Source: an uncultured Sphingomonadaceae bacterium (lineage in GTDB: Bacteria > Pseudomonadota > Alphaproteobacteria > Sphingomonadales > Sphingomonadaceae). From it: a DNA stretch of 64,000 nucleotides. Location of the stretch: contig CANMFX010000002.1 of the NCBI GenBank assembly GCA_947497315.1, positions 899,595-963,594 on the forward strand, given 5' to 3'. The position numbers and the translations under genes are program-made. The notes beneath the pieces were generated by a model. That model was given only the letters and a program-made list of their open reading frames with translations, ran no database searches and had not been told where the DNA came from. Shown here piece after piece: positions 29,247 to 36,494 of this stretch (positions are counted from its first letter, which is position 1; each line of letters begins with the position of its first letter).

Positions 29247-29302
29247 CTATCGGGTTGTTAATGGTTAAAATCCGGTCGACCATATTAACTATATCCCGAT
29301 AG
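29247..29302. repeat. nested inverted repeat upstream of the PilZ-like gene
   Basis: CTATCGGG at 29247-29254 is the exact complement of 29295-29302. Inside it, GTTAATGGT (29257-29265) pairs with ACCATATTAAC (29279-29289) with two bases bulged. Together they could form a long structured hairpin after the lipoprotein gene. There is no T tract after it. It may be an mRNA 3' structure or a leader element. Confidence 0.45.
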
Positions 29303-29397
29303 CCGACTTTAGGTCGCATTCCGTATCTCCTGAATATCGGTCAAAGTGCCGGTACCAATCGCATGCCCCGAAATTTGCGATGATTGGAGAACAGGAT

Positions 29398-29694
29398 ATG
29401 ATTTACGGCGATTCACTGCACATTGATGCACAGGTCAGACAGAGCAATTCGGGCAATATGCCCTGCGTGGTCAAAACCATATCGGACACCATCATAAAGA
29501 TCGAATGCGCTGCACAGCTCAATCCCGATATCGCATTGACGCTCAAAATACCGAGCATGAACATATTGACCGCCAACCTTCTGTGGAAGAAGGATGAGGA
29601 ATATGGCTGCCAGATAGATTATACGTTTCATCCTGCAGTCATCAAAAGCATGATGGAACGGCTCGATCGCAAACGGGCAACTGCTTTGGTTTAA
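29398..29694 (+). CDS. PilZ-like domain protein
   Basis: A 98-residue single-domain protein with the strand pattern of PilZ. The C-terminal AxLLWKKDEEYGCQIDYxxHPAV resembles the end of alphaproteobacterial PilZ domains. The usual RxxxR cyclic-di-GMP switch is not evident, so it may not bind the nucleotide. The ATG at 29398 has a GGAG site eight bases upstream; an in-frame ATG at 29380 lacks one. It is the last protein-coding chromosomal gene before the tRNA and prophage. Confidence 0.62.
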   Translation: MIYGDSLHIDAQVRQSNSGNMPCVVKTISDTIIKIECAAQLNPDIALTLKIPSMNILTANLLWKKDEEYGCQIDYTFHPAVIKSMMERLDRKRATALV

Positions 29695-29832
29695 TTTGAT
29701 TGTCGACAAGGCCCAGACTGCCTTGACTTACAGACAGTGCCACTGACAATGTTCAGGATTGTGCCCAGGGAGCTATAACTGTTTTGAATAGACGTTCCTG
29801 TGGCGCCAGGTCACCCTTTGCTTGCGCTCGGG

Positions 29833-29955
<123 letters not shown>

Positions 29956-30086
29956 ACGCGCGCTTCCCCTAGCGATGATTCAGGGAAAAGCAAAGAGTTT
30001 TTACGTCTATTTCAAACCTAGCGTAAAAAGGACGACCTGTCGCCCTGTTTCACAAGAGGTTGGTGGGCCCGGAGGGGAAATCACAA

Positions 30087-30171
30087 TCTAACCAAAACAA
30101 GCGGTTAGACAATTTCACCGCCCCGCAGTCCGGAACGACACCCTGCGGCACCCCGCCAAAAATGTCTAACC
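30087..30171. promoter_or_regulatory. three copies of a TCTAACC element before the first phage gene
   Basis: TCTAACC occurs at 30087-30093, in reverse as GGTTAGACA at 30103-30111, and as TGTCTAACC at 30163-30171. The first two face each other as an inverted repeat with a 9-base spacer, and the reversed copy and the third form a longer TGTCTAACC inverted pair. They occupy the 268-bp gap before the rightward gene train and may be binding sites for a regulator or recombinase. Confidence 0.4.
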
Positions 30172-30223
30172 TAAATAGTGTCGCCCCATCCCCCAACAGC
30201 ATAGCGTGCGGCGGGGAAGTGTC

Positions 30224-30868
30224 GTGAGCAAGGTTGCTGCTCTTTTTGTCCGCACAGACGGACATTACTACAGCGATCCTGACATTGACCCTTGGGATGA
30301 AGAACGGGACGCAAGGCAATATGAAGGCCCTTATCCGGTTATTGCACATCCGCCCTGCCAGCGATGGGGTAAGATGTGGGCTGGCCAACCTCTTACGATA
30401 GCCAAAACTGGTGTACGCAAGATAAAGGGCGATGATGGAGGGTGTTTTAAATCTGCGCTTGCCTCTGTCCGGAAATGGGGCGGTGTTCTGGAGCATCCTT
30501 GGGGCAGTCATGCCTGGCCGCATTTCGGGCTGAACGTGCCGCCAAGAACCGGAGGGTGGATCACTGCCGACTTTGAAGGCGGTTGGACGTGCTGCGTCGA
30601 ACAGGGGCGTTATGGCCACTATGCGCGAAAGCCTACTCTACTGCTGGCTTACAATATCGAATTGCCGGAACTTGAATGGGGCATTGGACCGCACCGCATA
30701 CCGGATTGGGCTATTGAAAAATACGGCGAGAAAAGAGCGAAGCGCGCTGGAGAGATGGCTTTTCAGGGCGGCGGTACGGACGCCAAGTCACGCATTGATA
30801 CACCTAAACCGTTCCGCGACATTTTGCTGTCGATGGCACGTTCAGCCACCCCACAACCCCATAGCTAG
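30224..30868 (+). CDS. phage protein with PPCQ and EHP motifs (degenerate C5-methyltransferase-like)
   Basis: A 214-residue protein of a type common in tailed phages. HPPCQRWG resembles the PPCQ catalytic loop of cytosine-C5 methyltransferases, and GGVLEHPWG sits where the ENV motif would be. The N-terminal SAM-binding FxGxG motif is missing, so methylation activity is doubtful. I chose the GTG at 30224, with a GGGGAAG site; the frame is open from 30206. It leads the rightward gene train. Confidence 0.7.
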   Translation: MSKVAALFVRTDGHYYSDPDIDPWDEERDARQYEGPYPVIAHPPCQRWGKMWAGQPLTIAKTGVRKIKGDDGGCFKSALASVRKWGGVLEHPWGSHAWPHFGLNVPPRTGGWITADFEGGWTCCVEQGRYGHYARKPTLLLAYNIELPELEWGIGPHRIPDWAIEKYGEKRAKRAGEMAFQGGGTDAKSRIDTPKPFRDILLSMARSATPQPHS

Positions 30869-30879
30869 AGGAAGATATT

Positions 30880-31248
30880 ATGCGTGAGGAATGCCAATGC
30901 CTAGCGAACTGGATTGATACGGCAGAGTGTATCTGCATTGAGCCAGAGGGAACGCCAATGCCCCTCGATACTAAGGCGTTAGCTCGGGCTAACAAGATAA
31001 TCGAAGAGATCTCAAGACTTGATAGGGCCATCCCAAAAATTGATCGATGTGATTTCAGCGGCGGAAGATCAAAAGTAAATATCGCACTTGAAACTTCTGG
31101 GAATTATCCCTCGCACATAGAGATTTACCTCCCAAAGGAATTTTCAAAAGCTCTCGTGTTTTTTGCACGAGCGCAGAAATACGACGAACTCCGACAGACA
31201 GGCATTGTTTCAACAAACGACCAGTCTGTTCGCCAAGTTGTTTCGTGA
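30880..31248 (+). CDS. phage hypothetical protein
   Basis: A 122-residue protein with no recognised family. A cysteine-rich N-terminal stretch (four Cys in the first 20 residues) precedes a helix-rich body with a charged coiled segment. The ATG at 30880 has a strong AGAGGAAG site. A second in-frame ATG at 30958 also has a GAGGGAA site, so a shorter product lacking the cysteines is possible. Confidence 0.65.
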   Translation: MREECQCLANWIDTAECICIEPEGTPMPLDTKALARANKIIEEISRLDRAIPKIDRCDFSGGRSKVNIALETSGNYPSHIEIYLPKEFSKALVFFARAQKYDELRQTGIVSTNDQSVRQVVS

Positions 31249-31286
31249 CGCCGCCTAACCCCCGCAACCCAACATGGGAGAGAAAC

Positions 31287-31454
31287 ATGAGTGAGAAGAT
31301 ATTGATCGAAGACGAGAGCTTTGAAGACGTATCGGTTGTCAAAGGTAATCTAATTTATATCCAGCAAGGACCGCACCAGATTGTTTGTGGTTATGCCACT
31401 GCTGAGAAAATAGCCGAGGCCCTCCAACCCCCTCACCAGCACGGAGATGGATAA
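31287..31454 (+). CDS. small phage protein
   Basis: A 55-residue acidic protein of beta-rich character, no family recognised. The ATG at 31287 has a GGGAGAG site, and its stop overlaps the next start (TAATG), showing translational coupling. Confidence 0.6.
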   Translation: MSEKILIEDESFEDVSVVKGNLIYIQQGPHQIVCGYATAEKIAEALQPPHQHGDG

Positions 31455-31642
31455 TGCTGACACTTGATCTTTCGCACGTCCACCCAAAGCTGTCGCGCGG
31501 CCAAGTCTGGTGCCGTGAATGTGGCTCAACCCGCAAAGGCATCAACGGTATGCGTGACGGTTGGCCAAAATGCTGTGGCTACACAATGACTATCGACAGC
31601 CCTGTAGAGCAGCGAAAACTGGTCAAGGAGCAAAAGCTATGA
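31454..31642 (+). CDS. small zinc-ribbon phage protein
   Basis: A 62-residue protein with CREC and a later CC/CGY cluster that can form a zinc ribbon. It is coupled on both sides (TAATG upstream, ATGA downstream). It probably binds nucleic acid or protein; function unknown. Confidence 0.62.
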   Translation: MLTLDLSHVHPKLSRGQVWCRECGSTRKGINGMRDGWPKCCGYTMTIDSPVEQRKLVKEQKL

Positions 31643-31893
31643 GTGTCTGCGCTAGTACAGCAGCCGAAAACACCTTGGAACGGCTTTCAGTCGCTGACAA
31701 TCAAAATGCTCAGCGGAACAAGTACGGGGAAGGCGTGCCACACGCCGTTTGGATGCTGATCGGCGTCGCCCAGGGCTATATTCAGAATGACAAGGCGCAA
31801 CGGTGGCTCGGCTACGCTCAGGGCCTTCTGAAACCAAAAGGCCATATCACGCTTGAGGGCTGTAAGACTGCAAACAAGGAGGCATCTTTATGA
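31639..31893 (+). CDS. phage hypothetical protein
   Basis: An 84-residue helical protein, ATGA-coupled to the gene before and to the Lar-like gene after. The HAVWMLIGVAQGYIQ and RWLGYAQGLL helices suggest a small globular domain of the kind seen next to anti-restriction genes in other phages. No function assigned. Confidence 0.6.
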   Translation: MSVCASTAAENTLERLSVADNQNAQRNKYGEGVPHAVWMLIGVAQGYIQNDKAQRWLGYAQGLLKPKGHITLEGCKTANKEASL

Positions 31894-32393
31894 CCACGAC
31901 CCCAAAAGAAACCGCCGTGACCGAACAGGTTGAGTTGGATAATTGCAAGCTTTGTGGCGGCAAGGCTGAACTCATAATTCCTCACGATGGCAGCAAGCCT
32001 TATGTAATGTGCACGGTAAACTATTGCACACAGCCAAAAGATACCGCTCAACTAGCCATTGCAGCATGGAACACCCGCCCAGCCACCGATCCTGCGAAGG
32101 ATGTTGAGGTAAGCGAACTTGCTGACAGCATCGCAACACTGATTGAATGGCGCGAAAGACAGCCTGATTACCAAGGCGAGGATGCAAAAGCCCATCATTA
32201 CCGAAAAAACAGGCTGGCGCTTGATACGGCGATCCAAGCGATGGAATCCACCGCCGCCCAGAGCCAGTTGATCGAAGCTGCAGACAATTATGTTGCTGGA
32301 ATAGAGGCTTTTGAAAATGGCGAGGTTGTTGACGCAATGCCGCTGAAAACGAAACTCTATGAAGCTGTAAAAGCATGGCGGGAGGGGAAATAG
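31890..32393 (+). CDS. Lar-family restriction alleviation-like protein
   Basis: A 167-residue protein. Residues about 10-55 match the Lar zinc-ribbon pattern: CKLCGG near the N terminus, a second pair of cysteines about 20 residues later, and the terminal AIAAWNTR motif typical of Lar. Lar of the Rac prophage modulates type I restriction. The C-terminal 110 residues are helical and unassigned. Starts overlap in ATGA fashion. Confidence 0.72.
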   Translation: MTTTPKETAVTEQVELDNCKLCGGKAELIIPHDGSKPYVMCTVNYCTQPKDTAQLAIAAWNTRPATDPAKDVEVSELADSIATLIEWRERQPDYQGEDAKAHHYRKNRLALDTAIQAMESTAAQSQLIEAADNYVAGIEAFENGEVVDAMPLKTKLYEAVKAWREGK

Positions 32394-32394
32394 G

Positions 32395-32604
32395 ATGTCA
32401 GATGAGGTAATGCAAATCACCCAAGCTGATCTGGACGCGCTCTGGATATGTTGCCGGATGGAGTTGCCATGCTGGACAAATCAGCAGCGTTACGCGGCAC
32501 AACGAAGGGTCCAACCCCTTATGGAAGCAGGCAAAATAACAACACCGGGGCTAGACGGGCTTCCGATATTGAAAGGCTTATCCAATGACCAACAAGATTT
32601 ATGA
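32395..32604 (+). CDS. small phage protein
   Basis: A 69-residue protein starting one base after the preceding stop, with two cysteines in a WICCRMELPCW segment. It overlaps the next gene by 20 bases. Family unknown. Confidence 0.55.
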   Translation: MSDEVMQITQADLDALWICCRMELPCWTNQQRYAAQRRVQPLMEAGKITTPGLDGLPILKGLSNDQQDL

Positions 32605-33121
32605 CGCTGAGACGGCGGAGGCGGCTGCAAAAATTGCGGAACGGCTGACGAAGTACGCGAGAGACATATATGCTAAAAATCCAAACAATGTTTCGCGCGG
32701 TAAGGAGGCCCATATAGGAGCGGAAATTGCTGCGGCAATCCGCATCCTCCCCACGCGGAGCGATGCTGAGAAACCGACCGCAACCAACACAATGAACAGT
32801 GCGGTTGCTACCTTTCCTACAAAAGTCAATGAAATTCCCACGCGCAATTTGGACAAGATTGAAGCTTTAGGCGCTGCAATTCACCAGAACGCAACGACCA
32901 AACCTGAAACCACTTTAACCGTTGGTAAGATATTTCGCGCTCGCACGACACTACAATTAAAGGCAGTGATATACAAGCATCATGGTTGGCAGCGGCAACA
33001 AGGCGAGAACGCATCTAAGCGGATCAGCCAGTTTTATGATGTTACCATAGATTTTGACCGGCATGTTTTCACTGCCGTCCCCAAAGCCACTGCGATCATG
33101 GGAGAGAAAAGCAATGGGTGA
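32585..33121 (+). CDS. phage hypothetical protein
   Basis: A 178-residue protein with an N-terminal helix starting IYDAETAEAAAKIAERL and a basic, beta-rich C-terminal part. It overlaps the genes on both sides. The N-terminal pattern is shared in general form with the gene at 33473 (EAAAKIxE), which may reflect a common module. Function unknown. Confidence 0.6.
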   Translation: MTNKIYDAETAEAAAKIAERLTKYARDIYAKNPNNVSRGKEAHIGAEIAAAIRILPTRSDAEKPTATNTMNSAVATFPTKVNEIPTRNLDKIEALGAAIHQNATTKPETTLTVGKIFRARTTLQLKAVIYKHHGWQRQQGENASKRISQFYDVTIDFDRHVFTAVPKATAIMGEKSNG

Positions 33122-33476
33122 TCTTGAGAAGATTATCGCGGGGATGAGTGAGGCACAAATTCGGACGGTACTTTATCTCGGTGAGGAATGGCGACCCGCT
33201 TGGCGCGGCCATTGCTCTGCGCACTATTTAGCAGGGCATCTGACAGAAAAACGGTTTTCTGAAAACCCCATGCCTCGGCACGCGGAATATCGTTTAACCC
33301 CACTCGGCCACCAAGTCCGCAACCTCCTGATAGAAAGGAAAGGAAATGAGATGAGTGATAAAATTATGGAAGCGTTTTGCGTTAGCTGTGGCAGCACAAA
33401 GCGGACGCCAAAAGGTTTTTGCCGAAACTGTGGACAGTATTTTTTCAAAAGCCGTTTTATTAGGAAAAACCAATGA
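33114..33476 (+). CDS. two-part phage protein: winged-helix-like N terminus, zinc ribbon C terminus
   Basis: A 120-residue protein. Residues 1-78 look like a winged helix (MSEAQIRTVLYL, then an RLTPLGHQVRNLL recognition/wing pattern). Residues 80-120 form a zinc ribbon with FCVSCGS and CRNCGQ. A purine-rich ribosome site directly precedes Met80 (33351), so the ribbon may also be made alone. Coupled to both neighbours by overlaps. Confidence 0.62.
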   Translation: MGDLEKIIAGMSEAQIRTVLYLGEEWRPAWRGHCSAHYLAGHLTEKRFSENPMPRHAEYRLTPLGHQVRNLLIERKGNEMSDKIMEAFCVSCGSTKRTPKGFCRNCGQYFFKSRFIRKNQ

Positions 33477-33856
33477 CCAATCCAATAATAGAAGCTGCGG
33501 CGAAAATTTGCGAGGATTATGCAAATGCAAATATGGAAATATGCGGCGATAATATTCTAATGGACCCACTGCTGTCCGGCAAAGAGTGCACCGAGGTCAA
33601 TATAAATATATCACGCGATTGCTCAATTATGAGTACAATCCATTCTGCCCAATACCACGCAGGCAACCATATGGCAGAGAATATACGCGCCATGGAGGTT
33701 CCGTCACCTTGTAGAAGGGAGATTATGCCAGGGCTGGATCATATCGCAAATTTCATCAATGCTCTTGATACAAGCGATATGAGCGCAAAGGACGTACGGA
33801 CAGCGATCTATGCTGAGTGCTTGGCTCCGAACTTTCCAGAAAGCCCACCATCATGA
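33473..33856 (+). CDS. phage hypothetical protein
   Basis: A 127-residue protein beginning with an EAAAKICEDY helix, rich in Cys and Asn, with a helical C terminus. ATGA overlaps at both ends tie it to its neighbours. Function unknown. Confidence 0.58.
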   Translation: MTNPIIEAAAKICEDYANANMEICGDNILMDPLLSGKECTEVNINISRDCSIMSTIHSAQYHAGNHMAENIRAMEVPSPCRREIMPGLDHIANFINALDTSDMSAKDVRTAIYAECLAPNFPESPPS

Positions 33857-34284
33857 ACATGTCAGCAAAAGGTGAGATAAACGAACTTGTCGAGCGGTTG
33901 AATTGGCTGCTTGCCGATGCCACCAAAGGTGACTGGGAGTTACAAGATGGCTGCTCATGGCGGAGGATTGGGACTCGCGGTCACAATGGAAATGTTCTTT
34001 GTCCATCGACGTACAGCAGAGAAGATAATCATCCCGATCTCACCGCAGGCAGGGGTGAGGATTTATACTCAAATCTGCAATTGATTGTAGAAATGAAAAA
34101 CGGACTTCCATCCCTATTGCAAGCCATAACCGACCTACAGGCGGAGAATGAGCGGCTTCGGGAAGAGATCGACGATGCTTTATCTGAGGCCATCGGCAAT
34201 ATTGATTCAGGAATATCGGAGTTAAAAGGGGCTAAGACAAGAATAGACTTTCATAGGGAGCAACTAAACCCCGACAACCATTGA
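33853..34284 (+). CDS. phage hypothetical protein with coiled coil
   Basis: A 143-residue protein. The C-terminal half (about residues 85-140) carries a leucine/charged heptad pattern around LQAENERLREEIDDAL, typical of a coiled coil. The N-terminal part contains WELQDGCSWRRIG, a motif seen in phage early proteins. It is the last gene of the rightward train and meets the leftward late region 16 bases on. Confidence 0.6.
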   Translation: MNMSAKGEINELVERLNWLLADATKGDWELQDGCSWRRIGTRGHNGNVLCPSTYSREDNHPDLTAGRGEDLYSNLQLIVEMKNGLPSLLQAITDLQAENERLREEIDDALSEAIGNIDSGISELKGAKTRIDFHREQLNPDNH

Positions 34285-34300
34285 CCATATCCGCCGCCAA

Positions 34301-34579
34301 TCAGGCATCGTCTAGCTGGTATCGCGGCACAGTAACCATATCGTCGCCGTGATTGCACGAATAACCCGTGCGGGTCGCCAACCAGTAAAATAGAGCCTGG
34401 TCTAGCGCTTGGTCATAAGCCTTATTGATGTCCTGATCCTTGGCCTGCCATCTGGGAAATGGGGTAGGCGGATAACCGGCTTGTATCTGAACGTGCCAAA
34501 ACCCGCCGATTTGCTTTTGTTTGCGTTCCACAACATCAACCATGCCGCGTAGTTTTTTTAGTTTATCAAGAAATTGCAC
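34301..34579 (-). CDS. phage hypothetical protein
   Basis: A 92-residue leftward protein at the distal end of the late operon, starting at GTG with a GGGAG site. The N terminus is basic and helical; the rest contains several Trp and Tyr residues. No family recognised. Confidence 0.55.
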   Translation of the reverse strand: MQFLDKLKKLRGMVDVVERKQKQIGGFWHVQIQAGYPPTPFPRWQAKDQDINKAYDQALDQALFYWLATRTGYSCNHGDDMVTVPRYQLDDA

Positions 34580-34644
34580 GTCGGAGTCTCCCTAATGATT
34601 CCCCGAGAACGTCCGTTATTGTCAAACGGTTTCCAACATTGCAA

Positions 34645-34977
34645 TCAGAATATACCGAGAAACTTCGGCTTCGATTTCGCGATAGCGGCTCGGTCCCTCT
34701 CTTCGCAATTGGCAATCAAACGTCTTGCAGCCTGTGCCCGCTCAAACTCCGTCCGTTTTCCCGCCGTTTGCGCTCCTGCAAAGCCTATCCACGATTTCAA
34801 GGTATCGAGTGTCGTTTCTCCCTGCTGTGGCGCGGGGGCATCTGCAACAGGCGTTCCCCAAGTACCGTCCAACATGGAAGAGCAACTACTCTTCGGTGCA
34901 AATACCGAAGTTGTCACACAGGAAGCTAGAACCAGCGGTATGAGCATCACTGGCATTATCCGTTTTATTGACCTCAT
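34645..34977 (-). CDS. outer-membrane spanin lipoprotein (Rz1-like)
   Basis: A 110-residue lipoprotein: MRSIKR start, hydrophobic core and lipobox LASC near residue 19. The mature part is Pro/Ala/Thr-rich at first and then helical. Its first 92 bases overlap the 3' part of the preceding gene in another frame, the embedded layout of Rz/Rz1 spanin pairs that fuse the membranes at lysis. I use the ATG at 34977. Confidence 0.68.
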   Translation of the reverse strand: MRSIKRIMPVMLIPLVLASCVTTSVFAPKSSCSSMLDGTWGTPVADAPAPQQGETTLDTLKSWIGFAGAQTAGKRTEFERAQAARRLIANCEERDRAAIAKSKPKFLGIF

Positions 34978-35212
34978 CTTGCATTTCCTTTGTCGATTGG
35001 TTGCGCTTGGTTTCCGTCTCTGCCTGATCACCAACGGTCTTGACTGCCTCTTGGCCGCTCTCCACCGCAGCATCAGTCTGGTTTTCTCCCAAGCGGCCCT
35101 TTACCTTGTCAGAGGCTGTTAGAAGGTCGTAGACAAACACCAGGGCGAATATTGCGGCTATTCCTGCTGCGATGTATCCAGCCAGTTTAAGGGTTATCTT
35201 CGGCATCTTCAC
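34886..35212 (-). CDS. inner-membrane spanin candidate (Rz-like)
   Basis: A 108-residue protein with one N-terminal membrane helix (residues about 10-30) and a long charged helical region, the layout of the i-spanin subunit. The Rz1-like lipoprotein starts inside its 3' end. It follows the holin candidate with an overlap, placing it in the lysis cassette. Sequence identity to known Rz is not evident. Confidence 0.62.
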   Translation of the reverse strand: MKMPKITLKLAGYIAAGIAAIFALVFVYDLLTASDKVKGRLGENQTDAAVESGQEAVKTVGDQAETETKRNQSTKEMQDEVNKTDNASDAHTAGSSFLCDNFGICTEE

Positions 35213-35540
35213 CTCCTACGGTTATTTCAATCCCACCCGGGCCAGTTGCACTGACCTTGCCCTTGATCGCCACAATGACGACCGAGACAAAGCTGATGCC
35301 GATAATGGCAAGCAAACCGATTAGAACGTGATCCTTGATCTCAAGAAGCTTCACTATGCAGCCGACATAGAAATCCGCGCCGTGTACATCGTCTTTCGCT
35401 GCGCCCAAGACCATTGTGCAGTATTTTGCTGGCGTTAAATCCCATAGCTGCCAGATGAGAACGCCCGTTATGATTGGCCCACCTGCCACCGCAGCGATTA
35501 TGTTCCAGCGGATTGCGCTCTCTGTGCGTTTGCCGTTCAT
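35187..35540 (-). CDS. holin candidate, two membrane helices
   Basis: A 117-residue protein with hydrophobic segments at about residues 13-33 and 71-92 and a charged C terminus. Between the endolysin and spanin genes, such a protein most often is the holin that triggers lysis (inference from position and topology). I use the ATG at 35540, which overlaps the endolysin stop. Confidence 0.58.
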   Translation of the reverse strand: MNGKRTESAIRWNIIAAVAGGPIITGVLIWQLWDLTPAKYCTMVLGAAKDDVHGADFYVGCIVKLLEIKDHVLIGLLAIIGISFVSVVIVAIKGKVSATGPGGIEITVGGEDAEDNP

Positions 35541-36049
35541 CCCGCCGCCTTCCTCTCCGCTTTTCGGAGCGGGCAAACGCCAAATATATGTAGCGGTGAA
35601 TAGCGGTGCGCCAATCCGCGACCAGGCAACGGTTTGTCTCGCAATTCAAAATGTAAATGCTGGTCAGGGCCGTGCATCGAACGAGCGTTGCCTGTATTGC
35701 CTGTCAGACCTACTTGCTGGCCTTTGGCTACGTTTTGCCCCGCCACAACATCAATGCGGCTCAGATGAGCATACATGGCATAGAGAACGTCTTCATTACC
35801 ATCATTGTCGAGGTCAAAGCGAAATTCGAGGATAACCTGCTTGCCATATGCGCCAACATCGCGGACAGTATGAACCCGGCCATCAGCGACAGCATAGCAG
35901 CGATAACCAGCGGGGCTTTCAAAATCCCACCCTTGATGGGGTCGTTTTGTTCCATTGCGATTGCGCCGCACCATGCCGAATGTGTGGTTTATCATCCCTC
36001 GACGAATTTTGTTCTTTGCCAGTGGCCAACCGATACTTGGATGCATCAT
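35537..36049 (-). CDS. M23-family peptidase, probable endolysin
   Basis: A 170-residue LytM-type zinc endopeptidase. The HxxxD ligands are in PHQGWDF and the HxH ligands in HLHFE. Such enzymes cut peptidoglycan crosslinks. There is no signal peptide, so release would need the holin encoded next. It is ATGA-coupled to the membrane protein upstream. Confidence 0.85.
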   Translation of the reverse strand: MMHPSIGWPLAKNKIRRGMINHTFGMVRRNRNGTKRPHQGWDFESPAGYRCYAVADGRVHTVRDVGAYGKQVILEFRFDLDNDGNEDVLYAMYAHLSRIDVVAGQNVAKGQQVGLTGNTGNARSMHGPDQHLHFELRDKPLPGRGLAHRYSPLHIFGVCPLRKAERKAAG

Positions 36050-36390
36050 TTATTCTCCAGTAATTTCAGGCGCTGATCATGTTCCTGGTCTTTCATGCGG
36101 GATTGCTCGGAATAGGTGTCTATCCCATCCATCCAGTGACCTCTGCTTTTCAATTCCGTTTGCTGGTTTTCGCTGACAACAACCAATTTCCCGACCGCCT
36201 CTGTTAGCTCATTGAGCTTCTCGCCCTGCCCTTCAACAGTATGGTTGAATGACCATCCCACATAAACCACAGCAGCCACGCCAAGAGCGTAGAATATGTT
36301 CTGGGGATTGATTGGAGATTCTGCTTTGTGGGCGTCTGACAGCCCCGCAGCCACCGCTTTCGCAAAGTCCTTTTGCTCGTCTGGTGTCAT
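36046..36390 (-). CDS. phage membrane protein of the lysis region
   Basis: A 114-residue protein with one membrane helix (about residues 32-46) and a C-terminal helical, charged tail that may form a coiled coil. Position beside the endolysin suggests a lysis or head-tail accessory role. Function unknown. Confidence 0.6.
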   Translation of the reverse strand: MTPDEQKDFAKAVAAGLSDAHKAESPINPQNIFYALGVAAVVYVGWSFNHTVEGQGEKLNELTEAVGKLVVVSENQQTELKSRGHWMDGIDTYSEQSRMKDQEHDQRLKLLENK

Positions 36391-36494
36391 TTATGGGTGG
36401 CCCTTGGTATAGGCTCTATAGCCATATCGATTCTCCTTATAAGGATCGTGTTGGTTAGGGCTGGCCATTGGTAGGACATTGGTCAGCCTGCTTG
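36391..36494 (-). other. short gap with a strong ribosome site and a 12-codon frame
   Basis: This 104-bp gap has no convincing gene. On the minus strand a perfect AAGGAG site precedes an ATG whose 12-codon frame ends in a TGA overlapping the start of the 36390 gene. It may be a leader peptide that couples translation, or a degraded gene. Confidence 0.35.

Noticed and set aside
31951..32035. TGTGCA...TGCACA inside the Lar-like gene as another operator
   Set aside because: The spacing is 11 bases rather than 5 and it is within coding sequence, so it does not match the operator set.
34574..35122. A 182-residue rightward frame across the spanin genes
   Set aside because: It lies opposite the lipobox and membrane-helix frames, has the mixed Cys/Arg/Ser composition of a shadow frame and no ribosome site.
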